In this document: positions 21,173-31,599 of the stretch, one piece after another | How positions within the stretch are numbered: the stretch's first letter is position 1 | Layout: each line of letters opens with the position of its first letter | NCBI GenBank assembly: GCA_033398695.1 | Contig: CM065809.1 | Location: 84,239,644 to 84,303,643 of the forward strand | Direction: 5' to 3' | Length of the DNA stretch: 64,000 nucleotides | Source of the DNA: Orobanche coerulescens | Taxonomy: Eukaryota; Streptophyta; Magnoliopsida; Lamiales; Orobanchaceae | Notes under the pieces: generated by a model | Seen by the model: only the letters and a program-made list of their open reading frames with translations | What the model was told of the DNA's origin: nothing | Database searches by the model: none | Made by a program: the position numbers and the translations under genes

Positions 21173-21739
21173 GAGTCTTTCCTTTTTGTTTTAGCTTTTG
21201 CCTTGTAATTTTGTAGCTTTGTTGTAGTACTTAGGCCTTCGGGCGACCGTGTATGTACTCTGGTACTTCAAGTAATGAAATGAATGTTTGTTTCTTCGAT
21301 TTATTACTTGAATGATTGCTCTCCTGAGTCTTTTCATGACTTTGTACAAATGTGTGAGGAGAGATTGTTGCGTGTATAGCTCCAAGTGAATTGATAAACT
21401 CATATAGATAACTTTTACAACAAATTCGATCGCTGCACAAACATCTGAAAAATGCCGATCTCCATATGTAATTGAATAGGGACGATCGTCGTATATATGG
21501 CTCCGCTCTTCCCCCTTGTTTTTGTTCACTTAGTGAAAGTAAGGGGACGAAAATAAATCCTTGAGTGAGCGGTCTTCAATTTTGCAGATTCCTCGAGGAA
21601 GGCCGTCCATCTCGGTCTTGAGGAACCGTGCACGATCGCGGAGTTCGATGGACCGACCTCCACGACCGTGTCTTGTGCGCGACCAACATTCCGTATGATG
21701 GATAAGTTCTCACGACTCATTTAATTGTTAGGGTCCTCC

Positions 21740-22520
21740 GTAAGCTGCGGCTCGCCTCGTATTTAGACGAAGGCGTGCGGTCTTGGTCTGGAGGATTCCT
21801 TGCACGGGGCGTCGTCGGATTAATCGACTCCACATCCGCAGCTTGTTAGCACTTTTCTACCTCGGGCCGCCATGAAGATGGAAACCCTCGACGGTATACG
21901 TTGTGACGGGGGGAGGGACGTGTCCCATTATCCGGGAAGGACCCACCACGTTAAGTGATGGACCTTTGAGGGCCGGCGAACGTGTCCACAGATCTGTTTT
22001 GGAGGGCCCTCAGACTACACCGACCTCGTATTTAAACGAAGGGCGGGCGATCGTGTCCCAAAGGGACCTTGCACGGGCACATAGAACGGTTCCATCATCC
22101 TCCACGACGATGTCGACACTCTTCTACCTCGGACCATCAATTCAGATGACGATCCTCGACGGTATACGTTGTGTAAGGGGAGGAGATCGCCTGCCTAGGT
22201 TCTTCATGTTGATGATGAACTTTAGAGGGAGAGCGAGTAGTCCTCTGATTTGTCTTTGGAGAGTCCTCATGATACGCCCACCTCGTATTTAAACGAAGGG
22301 CGAGCGATCGAGGCCCAAAGGAACCTTGCATGGATGGATTGTCGGTTTCATCGATTTTCGCGACCATGGCAGCACTTTTCTACGTCGGACCATCATGTCA
22401 GATGATGATCCTTGATGGTATACGTTGTGCTAGGGGAGGCGATCGCTGCCTAGGTCCATCATGTTGATGATGAACTTTAGAGGGCGAGCGAGTCATCCTC
22501 TTTTTCGAGGTGTATGCTCA
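21740..22520. repeat. ~265-bp tandem repeats, copy B
   Basis: The three-unit series of 19,190-19,990 in the second duplication copy, with GACGGTATACG-type anchors at 21,890, 22,158 and 22,414. Unit-by-unit similarity between copies A and B is higher than between units within a copy, so the repeats are older than the duplication. Confidence 0.8.
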
Positions 22521-22559
22521 GGCAGTAACCTTCGGTTAGATGAGGTGGGAATCTGGGAG

Positions 22560-23800
22560 AGACTTTCGAAGTTTCCTCCTCTTGATTGAAGTATATGGAT
22601 TCGGTCGCCGAGGTTGATCGAGGGGTCGACTCGTATGAGCTTTCCGGCCTTTTCGCGTTCGACTCTGGCGATCGTATCGAGAGATTGATGGGGCTCCGGC
22701 TAACCCAATAAGCTGTCCAACTTGCCCTCCTCGAACAATCTCCAGAGTTGTCTCAGGAGGTCGCGTCATTGGTTGGTGCTATGGCCGGGACTCTTATGGT
22801 AGGCACAATATTGATTGTGGTCCAGATGACCGTGGTCCCTTATAGCCTTCAGTTTGTTTAGCGGTTCGCGCCCCTTGATGGCGTAAAAGATGTGGGCCGG
22901 AGTTCGGTTGAACTTGTGGAGGAGGTGGGCTTCCACATCCTCGAAGGCCTTGAGATCGCCGGGTGGCTTGGCGACTGCCTTCTTGGTTTTGGCGATCGTC
23001 GTCTTTCGGACAGGAGGTGGTATTCCCTCGCCTAAGCGGAGGGTGAGCAGCTTCTGCCTGGCCAGAAAGTCGGCAGCCTTAGCGCGGAAGATCGTGTAGG
23101 TTGGGGGGATGTCCTTTGTGAGATGTCTAGACATGGGCGAATGACCATAGAAACCCCCAGGACCGAGTAGAGAGTGATCTCGTCGCGGATGGGCTCGCCG
23201 GTGAGAACTATTTCATCCACCCAGTCAATGTAATCTGCATCGGATTCGTCTTCCCCCTGCCTGATTTTCATCATGCGGTGGGGGACTTCTGGTCTGGCGA
23301 CCTTGGCGGCGAAGTATGATGTGAAGTCATTCGCCAGTTTCTCAAAGGAGATGATCGATCGCGGTGGTATTGAGATGTACCACCTATGGGCCAGCTCGCC
23401 CAATGTTAACGGGAAGATTCGTCACTTGGTCGCATCTGATGCCCCACACCCGGTCATGTCGATTCGTAAATTGCTTAGGTGGGTCTCGGGGTCCGATCTC
23501 CCTTTGTATAGAGGAGTTTTGGGAGGAGCGATTCTTGATTGTATGAGAGCAAGCTCTATGTGGACCGCGAGTGGCTCGGTCGGTCCGATGATCTTTCTAC
23601 TGGCGCTTGCCCCAATACCCAAGAGTGCTTTCATCTCGTCGAGATGGCATTGCATAGCGGCTATCGCCGCGGCCTGGCTGCTCGCGGCTAGGTGCTCGGA
23701 GAGGGAGCCGAGGCGATCAAGTACTGATTCCCTGGCATTCGGAGCGGGAGCCAGGCGGCTGACCTGTATTCGACTGGGAGTTGGGTAGGCCGAACTTCTG
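22560..23800 (-). pseudogene. Tat-like gag
   Basis: On the minus strand the order is TPLYKGRSDPETHLSNLRID, then GELAHRWYISIPPRSIISFE, then KLANDFTSYFAAK and HRMMKIRQGEDESDADYIDW, then TPAHIFYAIKG and YCAYHKSPGHSTNQC. This matches the gag core of Tat-lineage Ty3/gypsy elements and their short CxxHx3GHx4C finger. It would form the particle. The frame is broken by a stop near 23,420 and a frameshift near 23,130. No protease follows. A 5' part of gag may extend to about 23,950, but I see no conserved motif there. Confidence 0.8.
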
Positions 23801-24344
23801 GTGACAGACTCGGTTTCCGTCGTCTCATGGTTGGGGCCAGAATGCCCTGGTCACCATGATGGATCGCTTCCAAAGCGACTGAATACAGAACCGTCCGGCC
23901 TTGCGAGATCCTTTTCTCGTGAATCGGGGCTTTCTGACGATCGCTCACCTAGTAACCCCTTGAACTTCCGTTTGCCCACGCGGCGGATGGCCGAGGGAGT
24001 TATAGCGGGCGTCGCACATGCTCTCCGTCACTCCTTTATGATGGCCATAGCCTCCTCGATATGTTCCGTGATTTAGAACTAGTCGAGCGAAAGATTGGGG
24101 CCGCCCCTCAGGTGCGGGATCGAGAGTCTCGCATCGCCGCAGCTTCCCTCTGCCGTCGGCTGGGGCTCGAATCGGGCCGGGATATGATGTTCGGCGGTTC
24201 GGAGAGTGGATCTCTTCGATGTATTGGCAGACGTCATGTTTCTACAGGCTTTATTAGAAGAGCAGTGAGTGTCACTTCAAGTATATGCCCCGAGAACAGT
24301 GAGTGTTCTTCGGGACGGTAGGAATAAAAATGAAGGTTAAGATG
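23801..24344 (-). mobile_element. Leader and possible gag 5' end of the Tat-like element
   Basis: About 540 bp between the gag core and the primer binding site. Minus-strand codons are open in pieces only and carry no motif I know. Plus-strand ORFs here (23,801-24,076 and 24,061-24,321) are taken as chance. Confidence 0.5.
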
Positions 24345-24361
24345 CCCTTCCTCTAGCGCCA
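24345..24361 (-). other. Primer binding site of the Tat-like element
   Basis: Minus-strand TGGCGCTAGAGGAAGGG lies two bases after the 5' LTR end. It belongs to the TGGCGC class used by Tat-lineage elements, not the initiator tRNA-Met type of the other elements here. Which tRNA it matches I cannot confirm. Confidence 0.7.
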
Positions 24362-24363
24362 AT

Positions 24364-25486
24364 TGTTGTTACCCAAAATATTATCCGGAGATGAATATTC
24401 CTGGAGTGGTCGAGTGACAAACAAATGCGAGAGCACTTCCGTGGGAAAAGTAAATAACACAAGATTTGCCGGGGTTGTTAGTCCCGGACTTGAATGCCCT
24501 CGCGAGATATTATTAATATAAATACTTTGGAGTACAAATATTAATGTTAGAGTACAATTACAATGAGTGTAAAGACCCTAGTTATCTTAGCTATTGAGCG
24601 TGAAAATTGCCGGAAGAACCAGATATGATGCTCTATGAGTTCTTGTAACAACTATGGTATGCTGTGACGACTGTGAGAAATCGACGGTCTCTCACAGTAT
24701 GTATTAGCTAGAAGTCCGAGCTCCAAGGCTTGCAAGTCTCTTTGAATCTGTGCTGCAGGGAGTTCTTGCCTCTGCCGACCGTCTACGGGTTGAGAGGTTC
24801 TAAGAGATAAATCCTGAGATAGATTCAAGTGAGGAAGCCGAGAGCCTGAAAGTGTATATGTTTGTATGTATTTTTCTCTGAATGGGTTTCGGAATTCAGA
24901 GGGGAACCGAGAGGAACCTTTTTTCAGTTGCTGGAAGTTCTCTATTTATAGCGCTGGGAGCTGCTGGGCGATCGCCTCTGCTGTGTTATAATAAGCGGGC
25001 GATCGTCTTTAGCACATGGGTTGGTCTTCTTAAGGTCCGCAAGAGTTGCTGGCTGCCAGAAGTGCGAACCAATGAGAGGCCAACACGCGTCTGAGTTGCT
25101 GTCATGGGAGGACCCACTTAGGACCTTTCAGCGGGTCTGTCGGTAGGTGAGTCTGGCCTTGCCATTGACAGCTATTGATGGTCAACAATCCATGTTCCGC
25201 GGCGCCTTTCGTGGATCTGCACGTAGGTGCTTGCTTCGAGATCCAGTCTTCGTAGACTTTGACGGACGATGGCCTTGTTCGTGACACAGGTCAGTCGTCC
25301 TTGATCGGGCACGAGGGTCAATCGCTAGGTGCCAAAAGGCGATCGCCTTGGGAGTCGATCGCTAGATACTCGACGGTTGACTATTATCTTCGTTTACACA
25401 AGTTCGCCGTAGCTCGTTTGGTTGTAGACTCGCTCGCTCGGCCTTGTTATCGATCGCCGTCGAGGCATATAAATCGCCGCATAACA
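24364..25486 (-). repeat. 5' LTR of the Tat-like element
   Basis: On the minus strand it starts TGTTATGCGGCG at 25,486 and ends GGGTAACAACA at 24,364, with proper TG and CA ends. A TATA box (CTATAAATAG on the minus strand, 24,942-24,951) is intact here, unlike in the other LTR. Confidence 0.87.
24942..24951 (-). promoter_or_regulatory. TATA box of the Tat-like 5' LTR
   Basis: CTATAAATAG on the minus strand, roughly in mid-LTR, is the best promoter candidate for element RNA. Confidence 0.6.
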
Positions 25487-25491
25487 CATAG
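25487..25491. other. Target site duplication CATAG, right copy
   Basis: Pairs with 15,052-15,056. Confidence 0.88.
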
Positions 25492-26490
25492 CATACATGA
25501 GGCTTCCCACTGCCGAAGCATAAGGGACCAGCTTCATATCATCTATCTCTTTCTGTCTCTTAGGACACATAGCCTTAGATAGCTGAATTCCATGTCTGTA
25601 AGGTAAGAAACCTTTCTTGGAATTCTCCATGCTGAACCGCTTTAGCACCGTATCGATATAGGATGCCTGAGATAAGCACAACATCCTTTTCTTGCGATCT
25701 CGAAAGATCTTAATACCAAAGATGTGCCCAGCTTCTCCCAAATCCTTCATATCAAACTGCTCAGATAGCCATACCCTTATGTCTGATAATACCTTCACAT
25801 TGTTTCCAATTAGAAGTATATCATCTACGTACAGTATAAGAAACACCAGCACGTTTCCATCGCACTTTTTGTATACACAAATCTCACTAGGACATTATTC
25901 AAAACCATACGATTGAATGACCTCATCAAATCGCATGTTCCAAGACCTTTATGCTTGCTTAATACCATAAATGGCTCTCTTAAGCTTGCAAACTAAGTGC
26001 TCCTCTCCTTCAGCAATGAATCATTCAGGTTGGCGCATATAGATTTCCTTATCAAGACTCCCGTTAAAGAACGCGGTCTTGACATCCATCTTCCAAATCT
26101 CCACATCCAAATACGCAGCTATAGCCAAGAGAATCCGAATCGATTTAAGCATGGCTACTAGCGAAAATGTCTCATCGTAGTCAATGCCCTCCTTCTGAGT
26201 GTAACCTTTCACAACAAGCCTTGCTTTGAAGGTTTCAACCATCCCTTTCGATCCTCTCTTATGTTTGTAGACCCACTTACTTCCAATGGGTTTTACCCCA
26301 TTGGGTAGCTCTACTAGCTCCCACACTTGGTTAGAATCCATAGATCCTATTTCGGATTCCATTGTTGTTTTCCAGGATTCATCATCCTTGTCATGAACTG
26401 CCTATTTGTACGTACATAGATCCATTTCATCCTGGTCTGGGGAGTGGTCCGAAGATGCTCCCACGCCGATGAAACGTTCAGGTTGACGAA
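25492..26490 (-). pseudogene. Ty1/copia reverse transcriptase
   Basis: Minus-strand translation gives the copia RT in order: WKTTMESEIGSMDSNQVWEL, VKPIGSKWVYKHKRGSKG, KARLVVKGYTQKEGIDYDET, WKMDVKTAFFNGSLDKEIYM, then (after in-frame stops around 25,860-26,020) LYVDDILLIGNNV with the catalytic YVDD, and VPYASAVGSLMYAM at the junction. It copies element RNA into DNA. The two flanking junctions are insertion sites: the Tat-like element at 25,491 and the lone LTR at 26,495. The protein continues at 15,051 downward and upstream at 38,147. Stops make it non-functional. Confidence 0.88.
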
Positions 26491-26495
26491 CAACC
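26491..26495. other. Target site duplication CAACC, left copy
   Basis: CAACC at 26,491-26,495 and 38,142-38,146 flank the lone LTR. Joining across them restores the copia reading RVV|RQPERF. Confidence 0.88.
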
Positions 26496-26811
26496 TGTAA
26501 TATCTGAGATTTTTATTCTGATTAATTCGAATTTTTCTTTTTTTTTTAGACAGGAAATTTCTCGATTTTCGAGCGTTGGTATTATTTTTTCGACAATCGA
26601 TTTTGTGTTTATGGTCATATGTGGTGATTTATTGTATATTATTTTCATTTTGGATCGATGTTTTTGTCCGCGAGCGTTTCATCGCGTTTGTTACGTGCGT
26701 TTTTAGGAATCGAGTCGTCAGGGCACTGCAGCTGGGCGCTGGCCGGACGGTTGCGGGAGGAACCGGCACGGTAGGTGGGCGCTGGCCGGACGGGCGCGGC
26801 AGGGACCAGCA

Positions 26812-27107
26812 TAGCGTACGCTACTGCCCGGAGGCTGTGCGCGCTAACCGACAGGCGTAGCGCACACTATGCGGCACCCAGCGCACGCTACTTGGGCCGG
26901 GCATTAAAGCCCTGAGGTTATGGACTCCGGAGAGTTAGCTGGTAGCGCACGCTACGGCCGGTCGCTGCGCGCGCTAACCGGCAAACGTAGCGCACACTGC
27001 TCGGCAGCTAGCGCACGCTACCTGGGCGAGGGGATCAGTCTGGGAGCCTCTGGACTGGACCATGGTCGGCGCGCTAGTGCACGCTGCCGGCACGCTAGCG
27101 CACGCTA
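26812..27107 (+). repeat. TAGCGNNCGCTA palindrome array upstream of the TATA box
   Basis: Twelve-base copies start at 26,812, 26,835, 26,858, 26,879, then 26,943, 26,965, 26,988, 27,009, then 27,075 and 27,096. Two groups of four have 21-23 bp pitch, separated by 52-55 bp of spacer that includes TGGACT. The ORFs at 26,576-26,860 and 26,920-27,108 read through this array and are not genes. Confidence 0.88.
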
Positions 27108-27119
27108 GGGTGGTCTGCC

Positions 27120-27127
27120 TATATATT
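27120..27127 (+). promoter_or_regulatory. Predicted TATA box of the lone LTR
   Basis: TATATATT follows the last palindrome by 13 bp. A splice-donor-like AAG|GTTAG lies 170 bp further at 27,289/27,290. Confidence 0.55.
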
Positions 27128-27767
27128 TGACCGAGCAGCCCTAACACATTTTTCATTTCATTCTTTTCTTTCCGCGGCTAGAGGTTTTGAGATCAAGGAG
27201 GCATGTTGTTGAACAACAAATCTACGAAGTTCCTGAGTTCATATCATTGATTGATCATTCCATAACATCCTTCAATCGACCGAATCAAGGTTAGTTTTTC
27301 CTAAAATCCAAACTTTGAGAAATTTGGGGATCTTGGTAGATTTTGTCCGTTCAAGCCATATGAACTTAGATTACTGATGGATAATTGTAGATTAAGTTGT
27401 ATTCTATCAATTTCATCATCTTTCCATGGTTTTGTCATGTCCGATTCGTCGTTTATATGAGTTTTCACTTGACGCCTTCAAGGTGTCCGGGAAAATGCCG
27501 CTGAGGGAGATTCTGTCGTTTTGTTAGGTTTTTCCTCGTGTGATTGATTGTTTATTTGATGATAGGATATTAGGGATGAATTCCCTACAAAAATCTGGTG
27601 TTGATCCCTTCCGATCGTTGTTTTCATTGGTGTTCTGGATTTTTCCAATCGACCGTATTTTCGGAGTATTCGCGAGAGATTACCAAGGCAAGTACCTTGA
27701 TATACGAATTGTAACTGCGTGAAATCATTGTTGTCGAAGTGTATGAATTTACATGGATGTATAGATG

Positions 27768-27777
27768 TGTATATATA

Positions 27778-27824
<47 letters not shown>

Positions 27825-27862
27825 ATATATAGATTTATATATATTTATATGTTAAATATATA
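27768..27862. repeat. TA-rich microsatellite
   Basis: Runs of TA with interspersed TGTGTA and TTTATA. A further short TA run is at about 27,992-28,008. Confidence 0.92.
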
Positions 27863-28738
27863 TGTATGTATATACGTATATTGATATATATGCCTATGTC
27901 GGTGAATGACGAGTGATGAATGCTAACACTAGTTGACGTACTCAACTTGGATTGATGGATGAACTATACTTATTCATATAATATAGTAAGGTTATATATA
28001 TATATATATTCGGTTGAGTCGCAATATAGGGATATATGTGCGGCGTTGGTTAGTTATGCCTGAAGGCTTATTGTGATTGGGTTTTGTTTGATAACGTGCG
28101 TGTTATTATTTATTTGTGTGGTTATAGACTGGAAGATAAATTGTGTGACTTGATGTACTGAGTTGATAATTATTGTAACGTTTTTCTGTGTGCTTGATGT
28201 TTGAAACAATGTGGATACTTGTTGTGAGAAACATCGAATCCAGGAACCTCTGAGGGCGGGGCGTGCACTCTGGCCTGGTGTATGCTGCAATGTGCGGCTC
28301 CATATGGGTGGTGAACGCCGGTGTTACCTAATGCGCGCGCAAGGGGCAGCTCTTGCGGGAGTGATCGCCGACGCGGTGACATGTTCAAGGAGCGGCCAAC
28401 ATAGTGGAGTGAACGCCGGTGCACAGGTGCACAAGGGAGGCGTCTGGCAGGCTTATTGGTTATGGGTATTTGAGTGATAGCTAAGACCCTATTACCGAAC
28501 GATGTTCGTATCTCAAATTCTTTCAACTCACTTTTAAATGTTAGTCTTGTTATAGACCGCGATTCGTGTTTTTTTTGAAAGTTTGTTTCAACTTGTTTTT
28601 AAAGCGTTGGTATCAGGGTTAATTAACCAAGGAGGTTTGACGAAATCTATGAGGGTTAATTAATCGGGGGGTCTTGAGCAGGATATGTCGAATGAGAGAT
28701 TGTGCTTTTGATTATATGGTGGTGTTATTCTGTGTATT

Positions 28739-28930
28739 GGGTCGAGGACCCTATGAAATGTTGAGATGACTGATCTCGTGATGATGTTATTTGGATTGGG
28801 TTGAGAACCCTGTGAGATGTTGTAATGATTTCATTTGTGACAGTGTTCTATAAATTGGGTCGAGGACCCCGAATAACGTTGACATGGCTTGCGTGTAATT
28901 GTTTTCCATATGTTGGGTCGAGGACCCGAG
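28739..28930 (+). repeat. Four GGGTCGAGGACCC hairpins at 58-59 bp spacing
   Basis: GGGTCGAGGACCC starts at 28,739, 28,857 and 28,915, with the paired variant GGGTTGAGAACCC at 28,798. Both arms changed together in the variant (T opposite A), so pairing is kept. The spacing is 59, 59 and 58 bp. Confidence 0.85.
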
Positions 28931-29331
28931 AGCTTTTGAAGTATTTTCTAAAAGTGTTCCCATTCGATTTTCAAAACCCCAAGACGGCCCGAGTCAATAA
29001 TAACATTTGCAAACTATCTTATCAAAATACTTTTTCTTTTACAAAAAGGGATTTTTCTGACTCCGTGGGCTCGTTTAAAGTTTCATTGATGTTATGTTCC
29101 GTAAAGAGAATATGACAATGTGATTATCTTTCACCTTGTGTATGTGATGCTATTCTATGTTGACTATGGGAATGTGTTGTAATATCCGGATTTATTGTTG
29201 GGTATTTCATCTGTATTTGAACCCTGTATTATTCGGAATTGTGATCTCGATAATTGGAGCATGATATTTCTCACATTTGTATCCTTGTACATAATTATAA
29301 CAACATGCAAATTTCTCATGCAAACTCGTGA

Positions 29332-29555
29332 TAGCGCACGCTAAGAATGTAGCTTAACGTGCGTTATCGGGCTACAACTAGCGCACACTATGAATGAAGA
29401 ATTGCGTGCGCTAGGCAGTCAATTATTGATCTAGACTGCTAGCACATGCGCCGGCCAGACGTGGGTCCGGATAAGATTCCCGCAGGCGGAACTGGACAGT
29501 TTTGGAGTCAACTCTTATTTAGCGCGCGCTAAGGGAGGTAAGATAGCGTGCGCTA
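29332..29555 (+). repeat. Palindrome array in the upstream part of the Tekay-like 5' LTR
   Basis: Copies of TAGCGNNCGCTA or TAACGNNCGTTA type start at 29,332, 29,355, 29,379 and 29,402 (pitch 23-24 bp). Two more at 29,520 and 29,544 lie close to the TATA-like TTTATTTAAG at 29,576. Confidence 0.85.
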
Positions 29556-30231
29556 ATCAGCTATTGTGCAGAAACTTTATTTAAGGGACAACACTCCATT
29601 TCTTCTTGTTCCCTTCACTCGTCCTTATTACTTGATAGTCCAGAGAGCCCATTATCCCCCTTAAACACACTTAGAACACATCTACTTGATCATTGTAGAA
29701 TGAATGTCACTTGTGATTGATCGTTGAATTGGAGAAACACCTTGGATTGGCATACAAACAACCGGAGCTGGATTCTATGTTTTTGACTCGGTGTTATCTT
29801 CATATTTCTCCAGCCTTAGATTCATGTTCTGAAGAGTTAGATGTATCAAAATATTGAGTTCCATTGATGAATTATTCAACAAACTTCATGTTTAGAAGTG
29901 GGAATGATTATGCTTATATGTCTTCGTTGAAACATCGTAGTTGGAATTGTTAGTTCACCTTCAACATGAAGTCTGAATGTATAAGTGACAGTGGAATCTA
30001 GTGCATCAACTTGAGTTCACGAACTTCACATGAGATTGATAATCGAGTTAGATATAAGATTTGTGATGATATTCATTTACTTGAATTCAAAGATGTTTGA
30101 ATCCGTAAGATCATTCATAAGTTTATGAACATGACATGTAGACGGATAACGTCCGTTAATCACTGAGGAATTCATAGTTTCATCACCGTTAGAATAAGTC
30201 TGCTGCCCAATAGTGAACTGCCATGCACGTT

Positions 30232-30447
30232 TAGCGCACGCTAAGCTATGTAGATTAACGTGCGCTATCGGGCATAAGTTAACGTACACTATGTTTGGTA
30301 CGTAACGTACGTTACGTCATTAGGCGAGTCAGTCGGCTGACCAGTGAGGACTGTCGATACATAGTTAGCGCACGCTAGGCTTCGATTATTTACGTGCGCT
30401 AACGAACAGGGTTAACGCACGCTATAATGAATACGTAGCGTACGCTA
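30232..30447 (+). repeat. Second palindrome array, downstream of the TATA region
   Basis: Two groups of four start at 30,232, 30,256, 30,280, 30,303 and 30,365, 30,390, 30,413, 30,436, pitch 23-25 bp, with a spacer containing CAGTCGGCTGACCAG. This array would be transcribed, unlike the upstream one. Confidence 0.85.
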
Positions 30448-31369
30448 AGTAGTTCAGGCAGATTATGTTTTATGAACTTTCGGCCGTAAATTGGATTGTT
30501 AGACATTCGTACGATGTGAGATAAATTCTATATTATTTCTTTTGTTAAGGTTCGAGCTTGCTACGTGATTGATCGAAGGGGCGACCTTCGACTGTTTCGT
30601 TTTTCGTGGAAGTAGTATTCTTGTCTTCGAATTGAGGCAAGTACCTTAATTGTTTTATGTATTGATGTTATACATATTGTTGTACATGTATGTCGTTGTT
30701 GTATGTACATCTCGTGTTGGTCCGACGGGATCACCGGGGGATCTATGCTAGCGTGCGCTGGATCATCGGATGGGTTTTTCCACCTCGGGTTGGTTTGATG
30801 GAATCATCGGGGGGTCTAGGCAGTGAACACTGGATCATTGGAATTACCATATGTATGTTGTGATTATCATGTGTGTATGTTATTATTAAGTTTATAGCAG
30901 GAGAAGACTCATTGGTTCTTTTGTCATTTATGTTATTATTATTCTTCGTGAGATATTGAATAATATGCCGCGGTACTTGTACTAGCAATCGTTGTGCTAA
31001 CCCCTTCAGGGGTGAACATTTGTTTATGTTTAGGATCCAGGAGAGCAGGGAAACAACCACTGGAATTGCATGACGACGAGGGTACAGAGTGATGTTCCGG
31101 CCGGGTTTATTTGTCTGATGTTTGTACCATTTTAATAAGTACTCGAGTACGTAGTCGTTTATTGATGATTTGGATTTGGTGATGTATTAATACTTTTTTA
31201 TTGAACATTCGTATTTTCAGTATTGATCAGAACTGTTGTATCTTATTCCCGTTATTTTCATACGTTGGTATCTGTTAATGACTTTTCGGTTCTTCAGCCT
31301 TGTAAATCCTTATGTAAAGGATTTACGGCATTGTAATATTCCTGAATATATCGGCGGTGTTACAGAATA

Positions 31370-31381
31370 TGGTATTGGAGC
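31370..31381 (+). other. Primer binding site of the Tekay-like element
   Basis: TGGTATTGGAGC, five bases after the LTR end, is the initiator tRNA-Met site with two changes. Confidence 0.85.
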
Positions 31382-31599
31382 TAAGATTATGGATATCTTG
31401 GCCATTGGGTTAAAATAGGGGTCGTATACGTCTTTTGAGGTAACCGGCCGTGAATAATATCACTGTACTCCCTACGTCTTCGTGCGAATGGTGGTTGTAA
31501 GTTCCTAAACTCTATCTCATCCTTTACATGTTATATCTCTTTATACTTGAACATTAGAACGATATTGTTTCGTGTATATTGAGTATTTATGCTTATAGT

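Larger units (their letters stand above)
20469..23007. repeat. Internal tandem duplication, copy B
   Basis: Second copy of 17,921-20,460. Its right edge runs unbroken into the rest of gag and its left edge is the new junction, so copy B has the original gag context and copy A has the original antisense-gene context. Confidence 0.88.
15057..25486 (-). mobile_element. Tat-like non-autonomous LTR retrotransposon with antisense gene
   Basis: LTRs of ~1,122 bp (15,057-16,178 and 24,364-25,486), a primer binding site next to the right LTR and a polypurine tract next to the left LTR place the element on the minus strand. It encodes a Tat-type gag (23,800 down to 22,560) but no protease, reverse transcriptase or integrase. 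In place of pol lie ~265-bp tandem repeats and a plus-strand (antisense) intron-containing gene near the 3' LTR. Extra antisense ORFs near the 3' end are known from Tat-lineage elements. An internal 2.54-kb tandem duplication enlarges it to 10.4 kb. Confidence 0.85.
26496..29177 (+). mobile_element. Lone LTR (left part), host of the Tekay-like element
   Basis: Begins TGTAATATCTGAG after the target duplication. It shares organisation and patches of sequence with the pol-less element's LTR: palindrome array, TATA box, a stretch ending GACCGAATCAAGGTTAG, and hairpin repeats. It is cut at 29,177 by the Tekay-like element, and only its last ~42 bp survive at 38,100-38,141. No internal region of its own is visible, so it was a solo LTR, or became one, before the inner insertion and deletion. 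Confidence 0.75.
29178..31364 (+). repeat. 5' LTR of the Tekay-like element
   Basis: Starts TGTAATATCCGG, ends GGCGGTGTTACA; 2,187 bp. Relative to the 3' LTR it has an extra ~65 bp with two palindromes next to the TATA region (29,515-29,580), and lacks ~17 bp carrying a splice-donor-like site near 29,800. Two imperfect ~73-bp repeats around GGTTGGTCCGACGGGATCA lie at 30,714-30,845. Plus-strand ORFs within it are not genes. Confidence 0.88.

Noticed and set aside
26920..27108. 62-codon ORF in the lone LTR
   Set aside because: It reads through the GC-rich palindrome array. Repeated motifs give repeated residues and nothing supports translation.
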